A DNA stretch of 64,000 nucleotides from assembly GCF_032854445.1 (NCBI RefSeq), contig NC_088305.1:9305606-9369605 (forward strand), in the 5' to 3' direction. The notes beneath the pieces are model-generated. The model saw only the letters and a list, made by a program, of their open reading frames with translations. It was not told the DNA's origin and did no database searches. The position numbers and the translations under genes are program-made. This document shows positions 1 through 11,733 of the stretch, in pieces (position 1 is the first letter of the stretch; each line of letters starts with the position of its first letter). This stretch comes from Liolophura sinensis (lineage: Eukaryota; Mollusca; Polyplacophora; Chitonida; Chitonidae).

Positions 1-1751
1 GTTGAGGAGTCTACTGTGTTCGGCCATCCAGTAACTGTCACGCTTATATTTTGTATTGGACAGCTCGAAAGCTATTACGTCTTCCGAAGCTATAAATGTG
101 TGAACATTGTCCCCGATATTAAAAGTTTGGGAATATTTAGAGCAGCTAGAGCAACAGAGATGTCAAGGCTATTGCCCGCTCCTGTTCTGTAAACATCGCC
201 TGTCTGGAAGAGAAGTGTGCCCGGCGTTCCATGTTATACAAGATAACAAGACTAGACACAAGGAGTATTGGAACCAGCCATTGGTAGGACGTTACGTTTA
301 TGATCTGTGAATTGAACGCAAGAGATTTTTTCCTTAATAGTCTTACCTAAATCTAATTTAGCACTAATACAAAGGAAATCCATACAGTAGAATTAAATGG
401 AAATAAAATTTGTTTTACGTCATAACATACTACATGTATGTCATCAACATCAACATAAGAATATTTCCACCTAGAACGACCTGGCTTGACGTTTGATCTG
501 CATCATTCCATGTCACGTTATGGACATATTCATCCAACAAATTGCCAAAAAAAAAATTCAAAAATATTTTGTCCTATATCACCGAAACTCACACTAAAAC
601 TACGGCAGAACTTTGTTTCCTGTTTCTATTCACCCAGTAAATCTCTTTTGATATTTAACATATTTCCGAAAAGTGGATGTGAAATTTTACGGTGAGATCC
701 AAATGTTCATATAGGATTTCATTTCACTTAATATCTTTTTACTGTGTCCTTATTTCTTTAAAAGTAAGACAATTATCCATTTTCATGTTCCTGTACTACA
801 AGCATATGGTACTTTAATAGTCTCTAATCTCCAAAAGCGTATTCCTGTCATGCGTACAACGTTAAAACCCTATGCCGGCCTTTCCTCCGCCAGTTTAAAC
901 CTCTGTCGCAGCATGGTACAGTTGTCGTCTCTAATCTACAGAGCAAAATTCCGGTCAAGTACACAGCGTTTCTTGCCACCTATCGCTCCGCTCAACAGAA
1001 CTACTTTTTTTACCACTAACGATCGGCCCGGTTAAATGCGATTTGCCGCAAACATGCCGCTTTTGTTAGATGACTCAGTTGATCACAGATCAATCCAGCT
1101 GAGCTGTGCACTACAAATCGACCAGACACAGCTGAATAGCCGTAAATCGGATGAAGATTCATGGAGACAAAGAAAAACATAACCCGTAACATATGGCTTT
1201 TAAAAGATGTGCGAATGTGCTGTAAAGCCAGTAATATTGACGAGCAAAATAGGGCCAAAGATTATCCATCCATATGTCAATGACTGTATACAAAAACTGG
1301 AACTGTATAAATACGTAAAACTTTATAAAAGCACGTAACACGCTGTGAGCGTGAATTCTTTCCTACACTATAGCATAAGCAATTTCACCATCTACTTTTG
1401 GGGATTTCTCTGTCCAGTGTCTGTCCATTCCGAATTAAATGTTCTTAACATGTTTGGAACATTTGGACAGAATGTCAGAAGACTCTAATATCAATTTATA
1501 ATTTATTAATAATAAATTTATAATTTTAATGATATGTTTTATTTTCTCCCACGATAAACGTCACTAGTCCTTCGTCATTGTACTCACATGTCTTCTTAAT
1601 TTCCCTTCCTATGAACTGTAGCTAAATGCTAAGAAGTTGCCAGCTACCGAACGTACTCACAACGTGATATACTAGCATGGTACACGATTTGAATGCTGAT
1701 TTCACCTTTTCGCCCAGCACATGCCATGCGCCTTTCTTACACCATTGAAAA
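1..1751. other. AT-rich flank, no gene seen
   Basis: No coding signal, RNA gene or recognisable repeat was found here. The short open frames are AT-rich, lack recognisable motifs and overlap on both strands. Confidence 0.6.
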
Positions 1752-1870
1752 CTGTTGACTGCTTACCTTCGTATTTAATATACTTTCTTAGTTCTTTGAT
1801 TGTTTGTGTTAGACATCGTGTTGGGAATTGCCCTTGCGACTAATGACTGAAACATCCATATTATACGTAT
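1752..1870 (+). repeat. Repeat D, copy 1
   Basis: Matches the dispersed repeat D. The core blocks TACTTTCTTAGTTCTTTG and TTGGGAATTG are shared with copies near 29650 and 22330. It is a partial copy: it lacks the later block with the GGAACGTCC motif in clean form. Confidence 0.6.
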
Positions 1871-2449
1871 ATATCTATATCTATGTGCATTGTGAATGCC
1901 GACGTTAATCAAACACCTGGTGTGACGCCACTGGTAACGTTATGGTCAGAAAATGCCAGGACACGCAAATGTTCCAAAAAAAAGACCGATTGATATTCCT
2001 GGACAGCGGTTAATAACTTGCTGTTTGACATTTTTGTATTTGTAGTCAGTACTATCGTTTCCTTTAATGCGTTGTAGTCTGGAAGAGTGAGAGCCACGCA
2101 CTGACAGTTGGTATATTGTTAAGTCAGGAACATTGTACATCTTCATCCATCATCTGTATCACAGGAGTAAATCAGAATGTGGGTTCTATGGTGATTTATG
2201 GCGATTGTTGACCGACGCTCTAGGCTAAGAGTATAACAACGGATCAAGTTGCACCTTTTTTTTTCGTTTCTGACGAAGGCACATTCGAAGTGTTCAAAGC
2301 TGTAAGTCGTCTTAGTTATTGAGTATCCACAAAAATTGAATATAGTTTACTTTTAAATTTAAGATATAATCAAGACGTGGTTTTCAAAGACGAAAAAAAA
2401 TTGAGTTCAATCACTGTTGTAGAAAAAGGCTTAGAGAATTTCTGTTTTG
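1871..2449. other. no feature seen
   Basis: No gene or clear repeat was recognised in this AT-rich stretch. Confidence 0.5.
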
Positions 2450-2516
2450 TATTTATTTATTTGTTTGATTGCTGTTTTACGCCGTACTATTTCACTTATA
2501 CGACGGCGGCGAGCTG
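2450..2516 (-). mobile_element. SINE A, 3' fragment
   Basis: The plus strand shows a TTTATTTATTTG-type run followed by TTTTACGCCGTAC and CACTTATACGACGGCGG. This is the reverse complement of the family A 3' end and its AAATA tail. Only about 67 bases remain; the tRNA-like head is missing, as expected for a 5'-truncated insertion. Confidence 0.75.
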
Positions 2517-3136
2517 TTTTGTAGATCTGTACATTTGCACCGCTCTGTATCAGTTTATATCAGCCAGACCAGAATTTGGGCTCCCTCCATTAAATACTTT
2601 TTTCTTTACGTCTCTTTAACCGTTCTGTGCGTGGTTTAATGACAATTTTATTGCAATTCACTTTAAAAATAACAAACGACAGCTGTTCTCAAATTAGCAT
2701 ATTTCGTATCTGATATTCAAAATTATACCAATCGAACGTTTATATGAGAATAATATATATTTATATCTTACAGAAGGAGAGTCAGTGCACCACAGCCGCA
2801 TATTTACTTGTTATTAAGCCCTTTATATTGACACGGTAGCAGTAACTTCACCCAGAGGGCCAGGAATAAAACCACTGATCTTTGACAAGCTATTGTAATA
2901 ATATTGTATTCCTACCTGTAATAAACCTTAGAATTATCCACAAACTAATGCTGGGAGGTAAATGATTTTCAACCAACAACAGAATGCACAAACAGCCACA
3001 TCCGCGCCGTTTACCGCTTTTTGTCACTAAGGTTCTACGAGCAGTCAGAATGAGAGAATGTGTATGTACTTGTGGGGCTGCCTGCGCCGGGACAGAACTG
3101 AAACAGCACCTCGTGTGTTGGCGGTTGGGAATCTAG
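2517..3136. other. no feature seen
   Basis: No gene, RNA gene or repeat was recognised here. Confidence 0.5.
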
Positions 3137-3290
3137 GCGTCGAAACAGACATTCGTATACCAGTCGTCAACAAAAATGGACATAATCGCAAGACCAATTT
3201 CCGAAGCAACTTTCAACGAAAACCACCAAAAGAACCAAGTATGACATTTGAAAGGTTCCATGCAAAGAGAAGCAACTAGTAGTTTGAAAT
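3137..3290 (-). repeat. Repeat D, copy 2
   Basis: Reverse-orientation copy of repeat D. It starts with CGAAACAGACATTCGTATAC and ends near GCAAAGAGAAGCAACTAG. The same two blocks in the same order occur at 9866-10056 and 47670-47770. Confidence 0.65.
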
Positions 3291-3399
3291 GATAGTGGAA
3301 AGACAGAGAGAATGTTGAAGGCGAGTGAATCAAATGAGTATTCGAGTCGTTTATCATAAGCTGACGCTGATGAAAAAAATATATATCTCAGCTACGGTC

Positions 3400-3494
3400 T
3401 TCTCCGGGGGCGGTGGATCCAGGGTCAATCCTGGATTGAGTCACACCTAAGGCCTTAAAAGATGAAGTTGTAACTTCCTCGCTTGGCGTTCAGC
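3400..3494 (+). mobile_element. SINE B, internal fragment
   Basis: Shares GATCCAGG-TCAATCCT and AGTTGTAACTTCCTCGC with the complete family B element at 21744-22107. It runs from the B-box region into the body. Both ends are missing, so it is an old truncated copy. Confidence 0.75.
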
Positions 3495-3837
3495 TCTCTG
3501 TTATGACACAGAGTACCAGAGATCTTCCATATTTACTTTCCAGAGAACTGTGCTTATTCTAAAATTTGCGATAACAGTTGACACTGTAGTTCAGTTATTG
3601 GGAGCGTTGTTCGCGATGCCGTGGTTAAATATTGAGAAAAGAAGAACTATCTTCTTGAGCGGATTCTGCTGGTGGACTAAGGCTCCCGCGACCTAGCTGG
3701 TCCCTTTGCATTGTCTTAATGTTGTTGTATGTTAAATATGACGATAACTTTGTGTTTTAAGTAATTCTAGACCGGTGACGCCTAATAAATTGCAGTTAAC
3801 ATCATTGTATTTTTTTTATCTAATTCTGCTTAAGCCA

Positions 3838-3970
3838 TGGTGCTAGGTGGCGGGTAATTAGCTACTGTTTAACCATTTACACGAACAGTTAGAGCAAAAC
3901 GCCGACTGAGGCGTATTTCACCGATTACGTATGCCCATTTGCCAGCTACCACACTCGTCGCTGTTCAGGT
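3838..3970 (-). repeat. Repeat E, partial
   Basis: Reverse-orientation partial copy of repeat E, recognised by the order of a CATTTACACGAACAGTTAGA-type block, a GGCGTATTTCACCG-type block and a CCCATTTGCCAGCTA-type block. The complete copies at 24137 and 62610 show the same blocks on the plus strand. Confidence 0.6.
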
Positions 3971-4335
3971 TATATCGCTGTTCCTTAATTACACTGTATT
4001 TAACAACAGCTCTTTCAACTCTTCCGTAGTTGTAACATGTTCTAACGTGTACGACATGGCTGAAATACCATGTGGCACTAAACCCTAATAACTCACCCAC
4101 GCATAGAATGTCCTCTTGGTTAACTGAGCACCGAATTCATCTGGGGGAAAGTGGCACTAAGCCATAATCGTCTATTTATTTGGGTGACATCATCACACTG
4201 TGGGTACTAAACGGAACGATCCAGTGAACTGAACTAAGGGCAAACGCCGTTATTCAGCTTAAGGCATGAAATCCAGTCATGTATCCGGTCACTTGCGATT
4301 ATCGGGAGAGAATGTTATTCTGTTCATTTTAGGGT

Positions 4336-4532
4336 ACCGGCCCGGATAGCACAGTTGGTAGAGCGTCCGCTTCGGGACCGGTAGATCCAGGATCAACCCT
4401 TGAGAGCGGTGGAAATCCGTCCTGCAACAAGGAGGCACCTTACACGTACATGCACCCTAAGGATTCCTTCGTCGTCATATGACTGAAAAATTGTTGAGTA
4501 CGACGTTAAACCCCAAGTACTCACCCAATCAC
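4336..4532 (+). mobile_element. SINE B, internally deleted
   Basis: tRNA-derived SINE. An A-box-like TAGCACAGTTGG and a B-box-like GGATCAACC lie in a tRNA-like head, and the 3' end reads GAGTACGACGTTAAACCCC followed by a short ACTC-type tail. Compared with the copy at 21744-22107 about 165 bases are missing from the middle. Flanks TCATTTTAGG (from 4324) and TCATTTTTGG (from 4533) look like a slightly diverged target-site duplication. Confidence 0.85.
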
Positions 4533-4891
4533 TCATTTTTGGATGACTTTTTGCGCTGTCGGCGGCCATATTCGGTGCAGTGGGAGGTTGTTTCTTATGG
4601 AAATAATGGAAATTCTCAGCTTTGGACGGGTATGAGTTTTTATTTGTGAACGTTTGATTTCTTGGCGAGAAAACACACGGTGTCAGGTAGTGAGAAAACG
4701 TCCCGTTGGCGTTGCCACTGTCATAGGATTCGGAGCCCAGACTGTGGCGGTCTATCTACATGTGAACATGTTTTTGGCTACTTCCTCACGTTCTGCGCAT
4801 GGCTATGAATAATGTATATTGGCCATGAAAAGTTTGCGGCTGAGTTCAAACACTAAACACTAACATTCTCGCTTTTGTCCATTCTTGCTGT
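4533..4891. other. no confident feature upstream of the 4.9-kb frame
   Basis: No repeat was recognised. Short frames here (for example around 4690-4805) have no start or splice logic I can defend, although they lie next to the 4892-5368 frame. Confidence 0.4.
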
Positions 4892-5368
4892 TTGTCATTG
4901 TGTGAACGGTGCGCTAATTTGATTTCTATACAAGACTCATCCACACCAGACTCGTACCTTGACACTCAGGATCATGATAGTACTTCTTGTGTAGGAACTC
5001 CAGGGTCGACAGCGAGCATTATGCTGTTCGTTATACCTCAAGTAGCATTTCCATACACCAAAGAATGGATTCTTATGGCTTTATGCCATTTTGGTAATAT
5101 TGGAGCCATTTCATCGGTATATCTATTCACAGCAAGAACGCAGTGGAGAGAAGAAATTGGTTCACAGGGAATGCCACTCAGCCCACCATCAATCAGCAGA
5201 GTTCCTCCAGATTTGTGTGAGGCGTTTTATCCAGAGGATAAGGAGCCGAAACCGGCAAAATCTAATTGGCTATTTCCCATCACTTTTCTGCCGCATGTGG
5301 GAAGGTCTGCGAGCAACCTGCGGATGGCACAGTTTTCTCCAACCAAATTGATGGGCGCCGTCGTATAA
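4892..5368 (+). CDS. hypothetical 158-codon frame, unknown
   Basis: This is the longest non-repetitive frame in the first 16 kb. I do not recognise the protein. Residues 1-35 are polar and Ser/Thr/Asp-rich, residues about 41-78 are hydrophobic and could hold one or two membrane segments, and residues 85-120 are rich in Pro, Glu and Lys. A pyrimidine-rich stretch ending TTCTATACAAG at about 4935 could be a splice acceptor, which would make this an internal exon. No strong donor follows. The last 25 or so codons run into a family A SINE, so the natural C-terminus is doubtful. It may be an exon of an unknown gene, a decayed fragment or chance. Confidence 0.22.
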   Translation: MSLCERCANLISIQDSSTPDSYLDTQDHDSTSCVGTPGSTASIMLFVIPQVAFPYTKEWILMALCHFGNIGAISSVYLFTARTQWREEIGSQGMPLSPPSISRVPPDLCEAFYPEDKEPKPAKSNWLFPITFLPHVGRSASNLRMAQFSPTKLMGAVV

Positions 5369-5418
5369 GTATATAAATATTATTGAGTACGACATAAAAC
5401 ACCAAGCAAATAAATACA
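5287..5418 (+). mobile_element. SINE A, 5'-truncated
   Basis: Contains GTGGGAAGGTCTGCGAGCAA, CCGTCGTATAAGT and ACATAAAACACCAAGCAAAT in the order of family A. The central GC-rich part is degenerate and there is no tRNA-like head. Confidence 0.75.
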
Positions 5419-8314
5419 TTTTTTTTTCTGAGCTGGATTTGCTTCGTTGTTTTCAAATAAATAAAAACACGAGGAGATATGAATGGTAATGTTATATAAA
5501 ACATAAAAAACACGTCCGCCTAACAAATTCTACATACTGGCGATGAATAAATAACATCATAAATACATATTAAACATCGGAAAAAGTCGCGTGGGTCGCC
5601 ATTCATAATGCATTAATGATGATATCGTTATAATGTTATTAGTAGAAGAAAATAAAGGTTGAAATAATAGCGAATCTAGATATGAATCTGGGTAATAAGT
5701 GCGTCGACCATGAGATTTATTGTTTTTCTCTGTAGGTGCTTAGATGTAATGATATACATGTTCAATGCAGTCAGAAGTGGAAATGACGGTTAGTCGGGGT
5801 AAGGATGTATTTATGCATTTACGTCATTTACATCATGCACATAACATACCCAGTGATTAGGTTGGGAGGGACCAGACTGAATTTGGACGTACGTTACCAT
5901 CACGTTAAAAGACTAAAAGGCGTGATTTTCGATGGTTACTAAATAGAATATACATGTTGCATCGTCGTGCCTGTCTGCTCAACGGCGCCACCAGCAGCTC
6001 ACAGACAGCGACCATCTTTTGGTTGTTAGCTTTCGAGAGCCATCATCCTGTTTCATCCAAACTTGCGTGAACTCGCAATACTCTTGAAATGCCGATTTAG
6101 GCTACACAAAAGACTCAAGCAAGTAAAGTCAAACCGGAGTAGCGACCACAGAGTGATAACTGGCAAAAGATGACAGGTACCACAAAAATCACAGGTCTTG
6201 TCCATTTGCTTTCTGTGATTAAGGCTTTCTTTTAACAGTTTATGGTAATGCGTAAATAGTATCAGCTTTCACGCCGTGAAGAACTATGCTTCTCGCCGCA
6301 GGCTTAGGTAAAACGGTCATGCTAATAGTAATTTATTGTACATCCCTGGGACACAAATACTAAACATGCTATGTTGTCATCAAATGTAATAAACAATAAG
6401 ATGAATAAGAAAAAAACATGACAGAACCGCTGACCTAAAGCTGCAGCTGAGCCAAGTGCAGTTGAATTCGAACTTTTGGCCGAATTTTTCAGTTATGCGT
6501 TACTTGCCTTCCAGGTAGAATTAACATATTTAACGGAATTAATGGATTTCACGCAAGATCCTCTGTTTACATAAAATGAATATAACACTTATTTGTTATA
6601 TAAAGTATGAAAGCAAACGGGACGTTGTTCCACTGTGATATCCATGTGTCTATTCTTCTATAATAGGTTGGGTAATTATGGACAAGTTAAGTGTCTAAAT
6701 AATGACATGTATGGGGTATTATTTGCTTTTAAAATACTGGCCACTGACACGCAAAGTGATTTACTTTAAAACTTGCGCGCCAAGACTATAATCATATCCA
6801 TTCTTACGTATGCCTCCTATTTAAATCGTCGTGTGATATCTGGCGGTTGGCTTCGCTTTGATGAGAATCTATGACGATAGTTTAGTCTTGGGTTGCACAT
6901 GCCGAGGGTTACAAATCCGTTAGAGCTGACCATTTTGTTCAGGCCGTGGTTATACCAAGGCTAATCAAGTCCGGATCGGCCGGACTCTTGTATCCGGTCT
7001 GCCTCCTGAGATAAATGGCTTAGATTATCTCAACCTATTTGTATCTTCTAGAGAGGTTTTGATGAAATAACCGGGGTAAACCTATAGTGCACAGGCTTAT
7101 TGATGACTGTGACATTTGAGCCAATAGCTCAGATTGATTTGGTATTCAAGGGCGCAGGCTCAACCACCATAGCTCTTTCAGATTGACGGCAAAGTTCAGG
7201 AGCTGGACAAACCTTACACGACATGCGGTGAACAGGTTACGTGATGAAAGGTTCCTTTAGAATTATACACGGCCAGTGAAGTTAATATATACTGGTGATT
7301 CTATTTGGCCAGGGACACTCAACTCAAGGGACGGCCACTTTTCGCCTTGAACCCCAATGGCAGGATTGCGCTCTTTTATTGACAAGTTTAGCGCGCCGTG
7401 CATTGGTTGAAGGGTAGCCTTGGGTAAGGCTTCGTCGCTCCATTGATTGCCAGACCACCTGTAGTGTGCAGTGTCTTGTACGGCGCTGTGGATATCACGT
7501 CGGTTTTCCGAAGAAACATTTCTGCCACAATTACCGCACTTATTAGAATGAGACTGATTTCAGGCACACTGGCCCCTTTGGCTAGCAGTTGAGTTCCCAG
7601 TACAGATTATACACAAGATCCAAGCGAAGTGTTCAAAAGAGATAATCCGGGCGCCTTTATGGAGACAGCAGCGGGCCGTAGGGGTTTTAACCGCATTTCT
7701 TGATCCTAAATGCGTAAAAAATCTCACTCGTCGACGGTTGTGAAAAAAATTTGACAAGCACAGGTGTTGGTTAAATTACCATTACCGAGCTTTAAGCAGT
7801 TCAGCAGAAAAATCTGTTTAGAGAAAGGACAAGCAATTACCCAGACTCTTGAGAAGTGTTAAGGATTATCTGGAATGACAGTGGTTTTACAATGCGCTGC
7901 GGATTATTGTGTATGTCTACAAAAGGATACCTAGCAGTCTGAGGACAGAGAAGCATTAGACAGGTGTCTAAGTCTCCTTAAGGTGCTACAAGTAAAGACA
8001 CGAGAGGGAGGATCTTTCCTGGAAGCTCTGGACATGCTCACATCTGTCATTATCTACAGTTTATAGCAGTTGAACAAATACATGACGCAGATTCCGCTGG
8101 GGCTTAAGTCTGTATCACGTGGCCGCTATTTTTTTTTTTTTTTTGGTTTTGCAGACAGGTATCCTTTTCTTCATGATACATCTGTAGGAAGTCTTTTGTG
8201 AAACAATTGGTGGATATCTTGTTGACCATGTTATCCTGAATTAGAAGTACTGTATCAATTATCCCATGCTCTTCACGTTTACATTTGAATGCCAGTTGTT
8301 ATATGTATATCTGA
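5419..8314. other. no gene seen; weak repeat E at about 6148-6300
   Basis: No coding signal was found. At 6148-6300 an order of GTGATAACTGGCAAAAGATG, a TTTTAACAGTT block and AATGCGTAAATAGTA resembles a strongly diverged repeat E, but the match is weak. The rest is plain AT-rich sequence. Confidence 0.45.
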
Positions 8315-8835
8315 GATCTTAAAAGCCGAAAGCCGTGAAATAGCATCATTGTGTATCTGCTATAATACAAGCAGGAAGTTTACATTTTACATGTCCAATG
8401 TTTTGTGGACATGCTAAAACCTGAATTTCGCGAAGCAGAACTGTTGTCTACCTGCTATTCTGCAAGGTTGGAGATTACATTTTACATGTCAATCATTTTG
8501 TGGAAGTCTTGAAAGCTGAAACCAGCGAGGAAGAACTATTGTTTACCTGTCATCCTACAAGCTGGAAGTTTACGTTTCACATGTCGAGTGTTTTGTGTAG
8601 ATCTTAAAAGCTGAAATCAGCGGAGAAGAACTGTTGTCTAGGTGTTATCCTACAAACAGGAAGTTTACGTTTTATGTGCCGAGTGTTTTGTGGAGATCTT
8701 GAAATCTGAAATCCGCGAAGTATAACCATTGTGTACCTCCAATCTTAATAGCTGGTAGTTTACATCTGAGATGTCGATTCTTTTTTGTGGAGATAGTGAA
8801 AGCTAAAACCCGTCAAGTAAAAATCATTTCCCACA
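8315..8835. repeat. diverged tandem repeat, ~95 bp x 6
   Basis: A block of the type GAGATCTTRAAAGCTGAAA recurs at about 8315, 8411, 8505, 8600, 8695 and 8792. Each is followed by a GAAGAACTRTTGTCTACCTG-like block and a GGAAGTTTACRTTTTACATG-like block. Units differ at many positions, so the array is old. Copy number is approximate. Confidence 0.85.
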
Positions 8836-9865
8836 AACACTAGACAAGTTTTGGGTTGTCGTCTCCATCATCTTAGCTGACCTCTATTAAGCGGTCGATC
8901 TGAAACGAAATGGCACTTGAGGATCATTCGCTAAGGTAAGAGTTATCAATTTGCTATTATTCCCGCTGTAACTCTCTTCTTTTCAAACAGGAATTGTAAG
9001 AATGTAAATGAACTGATGTTCTTATACTGTGACATGTCAGTCATCTAAATGTGTACTGGAACTTGTTTTAAAGAGATTATTTAATATACAAACGATCTCG
9101 TCAACTATTCTCTAACAATTTTAACAGTCTAAAAAAATCAAAACTTCAAGAGGGATCGTTTAGTACATATTACATCTGATTTAGGCGGTGTTCAGCTATT
9201 GTATTCGTTTATTTAACTTAGCAAATTGTAAGGAAACAATTACCTTTCGTGGCGTCTTTGCTAGGTGATTGTCAGTCATTAACGGGCCGAATTCATGGTT
9301 TACTGGCGACACGGAACGGCCGGTAGTTTATGTAAGAAACCGACAGGAAATAATCTATTGGTGAGAAAAAAAACATGTTTAACATTTCTTCACCTTGCTT
9401 GTTCATTAGGTACCACCACTAACTGCAGTCCTAGTACATATATATCGTTAAAGGTCTCATAGTATACAGACACGTCATCCACAAGGGGAGATAATCCCCT
9501 AAACGATAATTAGGGGTCCCTATTAACAAGTACCCGATGCGATACAGCCGCCTAAGTGCCAAATCTGTCAAAGTTACGTGGCACAGTCGCACTAGATGAC
9601 GGTGTACACCTTTGGACGAGGGAATAAGTTCATTCTGGTTCGAGGTAATTATGTGTCAGTTTACCGTATTCACCCGTTAACCAAATAGTTCATTAGGTGT
9701 AGTATCGTTGGATAACGTAAACTAATGAATATAATGAAGTAAATCGAAATATCTTATCTCAATACATAGGCACACTACGCTAAGGTTCTTATTAGTTCTT
9801 GAACAGAAAGATCTAAATGGAAACCAGAACGTGACGTCTTAGGCTGTAGTCTTGTAAAAATGGTT
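8836..9865. other. no feature seen
   Basis: No gene or clear repeat. A small palindrome around GGGGAGATAATCCCC lies near 9485. Confidence 0.5.
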
Positions 9866-10056
9866 AATTAAGGAATCTTAGTGTCGAACAAGGCATCCAT
9901 ATACCAGACGTCAAGCGAATTGGACGTTCCGGATCAATAATCACAAGACCAATTTCTATAACCGGAAACCACCAAGGCAATAAGAAAGTGTATGCAGCAA
10001 AAATTAAGGACGGATCTATGCCAAGAGAAGCAGCCAGCTGTTTTCTAATAATGGTC
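9866..10056 (-). repeat. Repeat D, copy 3
   Basis: Reverse-orientation, near complete. It carries a CATATACCAGACGTC block, GGACGTTCCGGATCAATAAT, ACAAGACCAATTTC and GCCAAGAGAAGCAGCCAGCT in the order seen at 3137 and in mirror order to the plus copy at 29620-29790. Confidence 0.75.
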
Positions 10057-11529
10057 ACAATGCAGTATGACGGAAGTGCGCAATATCTGTAATTAGCTTT
10101 AACATCTGTTGAATGAGTACCGACAGATATTTTTCAGAGCAATACGTTATGAACTATTGGTAATTGTGTAACTTGGAACTCATCGTGTTGATTAAATAGC
10201 CTACTCTATGTGTCTGACTGACTGAGTACCTGTCACCAACACATGGTGATTTCCCAATAACGCAAGATGTTACCATTAATTTGATTGCGGACAGAAATTT
10301 AGAAGTGCAACAGCCAAACTCCATTACCCTGACAGCTGGGAACTCCTCGAAGCACTTCTTACATTGTCAGTGAGACTTTTGCAGCTATCCGTTTAAAACA
10401 CTTGTCAAACAAATCCAGACAACCATACTGATCTTAGAGCTAGCAAACACGCCAATATTCAAAAGTGTTATAGTAAGCTCACGTTGTCAATAGGCAGTCA
10501 GTGTACTGAGATTTAAGGTAGAGCTTCCACAGCCTTGAGTCATATTGCCAAATCAAAAAATATAGGTTGATACAGCTTCTATACAAGCTAGGATCTCTTG
10601 TTCACAAGGAATGTAAAACAGGGGTGATTTCAGAAGAAAAAAATAAAACAACTTACTGACATGTTACAAGTCAAACTGGAGAACCCAGAATTACACACAT
10701 GTCTAAAATATTAGAAGAACATGTCTTTGCCAGTACCTTGACGTCACCTTGAATCAGACATGTGGTTAATTGTTTTGCGTTATATTCACGCGAGGTGACC
10801 ATTAAAATACGGACGAAACAACAGCGTCAACTGAATGGTGAACGCACCCGGTTGGTGTCATATCCATAGCAGAAATGCCCACACAATAAATATCCTATTC
10901 GTTATATAAGGCGGGAAACACAGCCAGGTACCATATAGCGAGTACTAACCAAATACTGCAAATGTAAAATCCGTGAGGTGGCGGTAGAGTGAAGCAGGAC
11001 CGTGAGCCATCGCTACGTCAAAAATGAATTGTAGCGCAACGTCTACAATGTTACAATGCATCAGTTTCTATTGTAACGTCTTACAGTCTTTAATGTGACG
11101 TCATCATGATCAGCTGGGAAAGGAACATTTAACGTCAATAAAATTAACTCAAGGTCCTGCTGCCGAGCGTTTGGCAGGTCCTCAATGTGTGTTTCTATCG
11201 GCGGGCCGATTTCCCCCTGTTCTTGGAACAGTAAAGTGGGGCTTGAAGGACTTATAATGTATTAAATTTCGTATCATAGAAAAGTCATATTAAGTTATAT
11301 TTTATAATTGTTATACAATCACTACATTGCTTAATAACTAAAAGTACACTGGCTACAAATACTAGTAAATGAACAATAAATCTGATTTTTAATAGTATCA
11401 TCTTGAGTAGGTTTGCCATTAATTCAAATCAAACAGATGATTACTTTCTACCCAGCGTTGTTCACAAGAAGTGTCCAAGAAAATATCACTGAAACAGTTT
11501 ATCAGCATAAACTAATGCAAATACATGAC
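10057..11529. other. no feature seen
   Basis: No gene, RNA gene or recognisable repeat. Composition is ordinary for the window. Confidence 0.5.
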
Positions 11530-11733
11530 TTATTTGTTTATTCATATGACTGGTGTTTTACGCCGTACTCAAGAATATTTCACTTATAGGACGGCGGCCA
11601 GCATTGTTGCGGGAGGAAAGTGGGCAGAACCGGTGGCAAACTCACGGCTATCCGCAGATTGCTGGCAGACCTACGGCCGGAGAGAAAGTCAGCATGAGCT
11701 GGCACACTAACTACCTCGGTCACGAAGCCCCTC
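11530..11733 (-). mobile_element. SINE A, near full length
   Basis: Reads from an AT tail through TTTTACGCCGTACTCAAGAA and ACGGCCGGAGAGAAAGTCAG to a remnant of the tRNA-like head (CTCGGTCACGAAGCCCC). Part of the tRNA-like region between the body and the head end is deleted. Confidence 0.88.

Noticed and set aside
9864-10058. Coding potential in repeat D (LVIIDPERP seen in two copies)
   Set aside because: The similar peptides at 9864-10058 (minus) and 29633-29962 (plus) follow from the shared DNA; other D copies have stops and indels in that frame.
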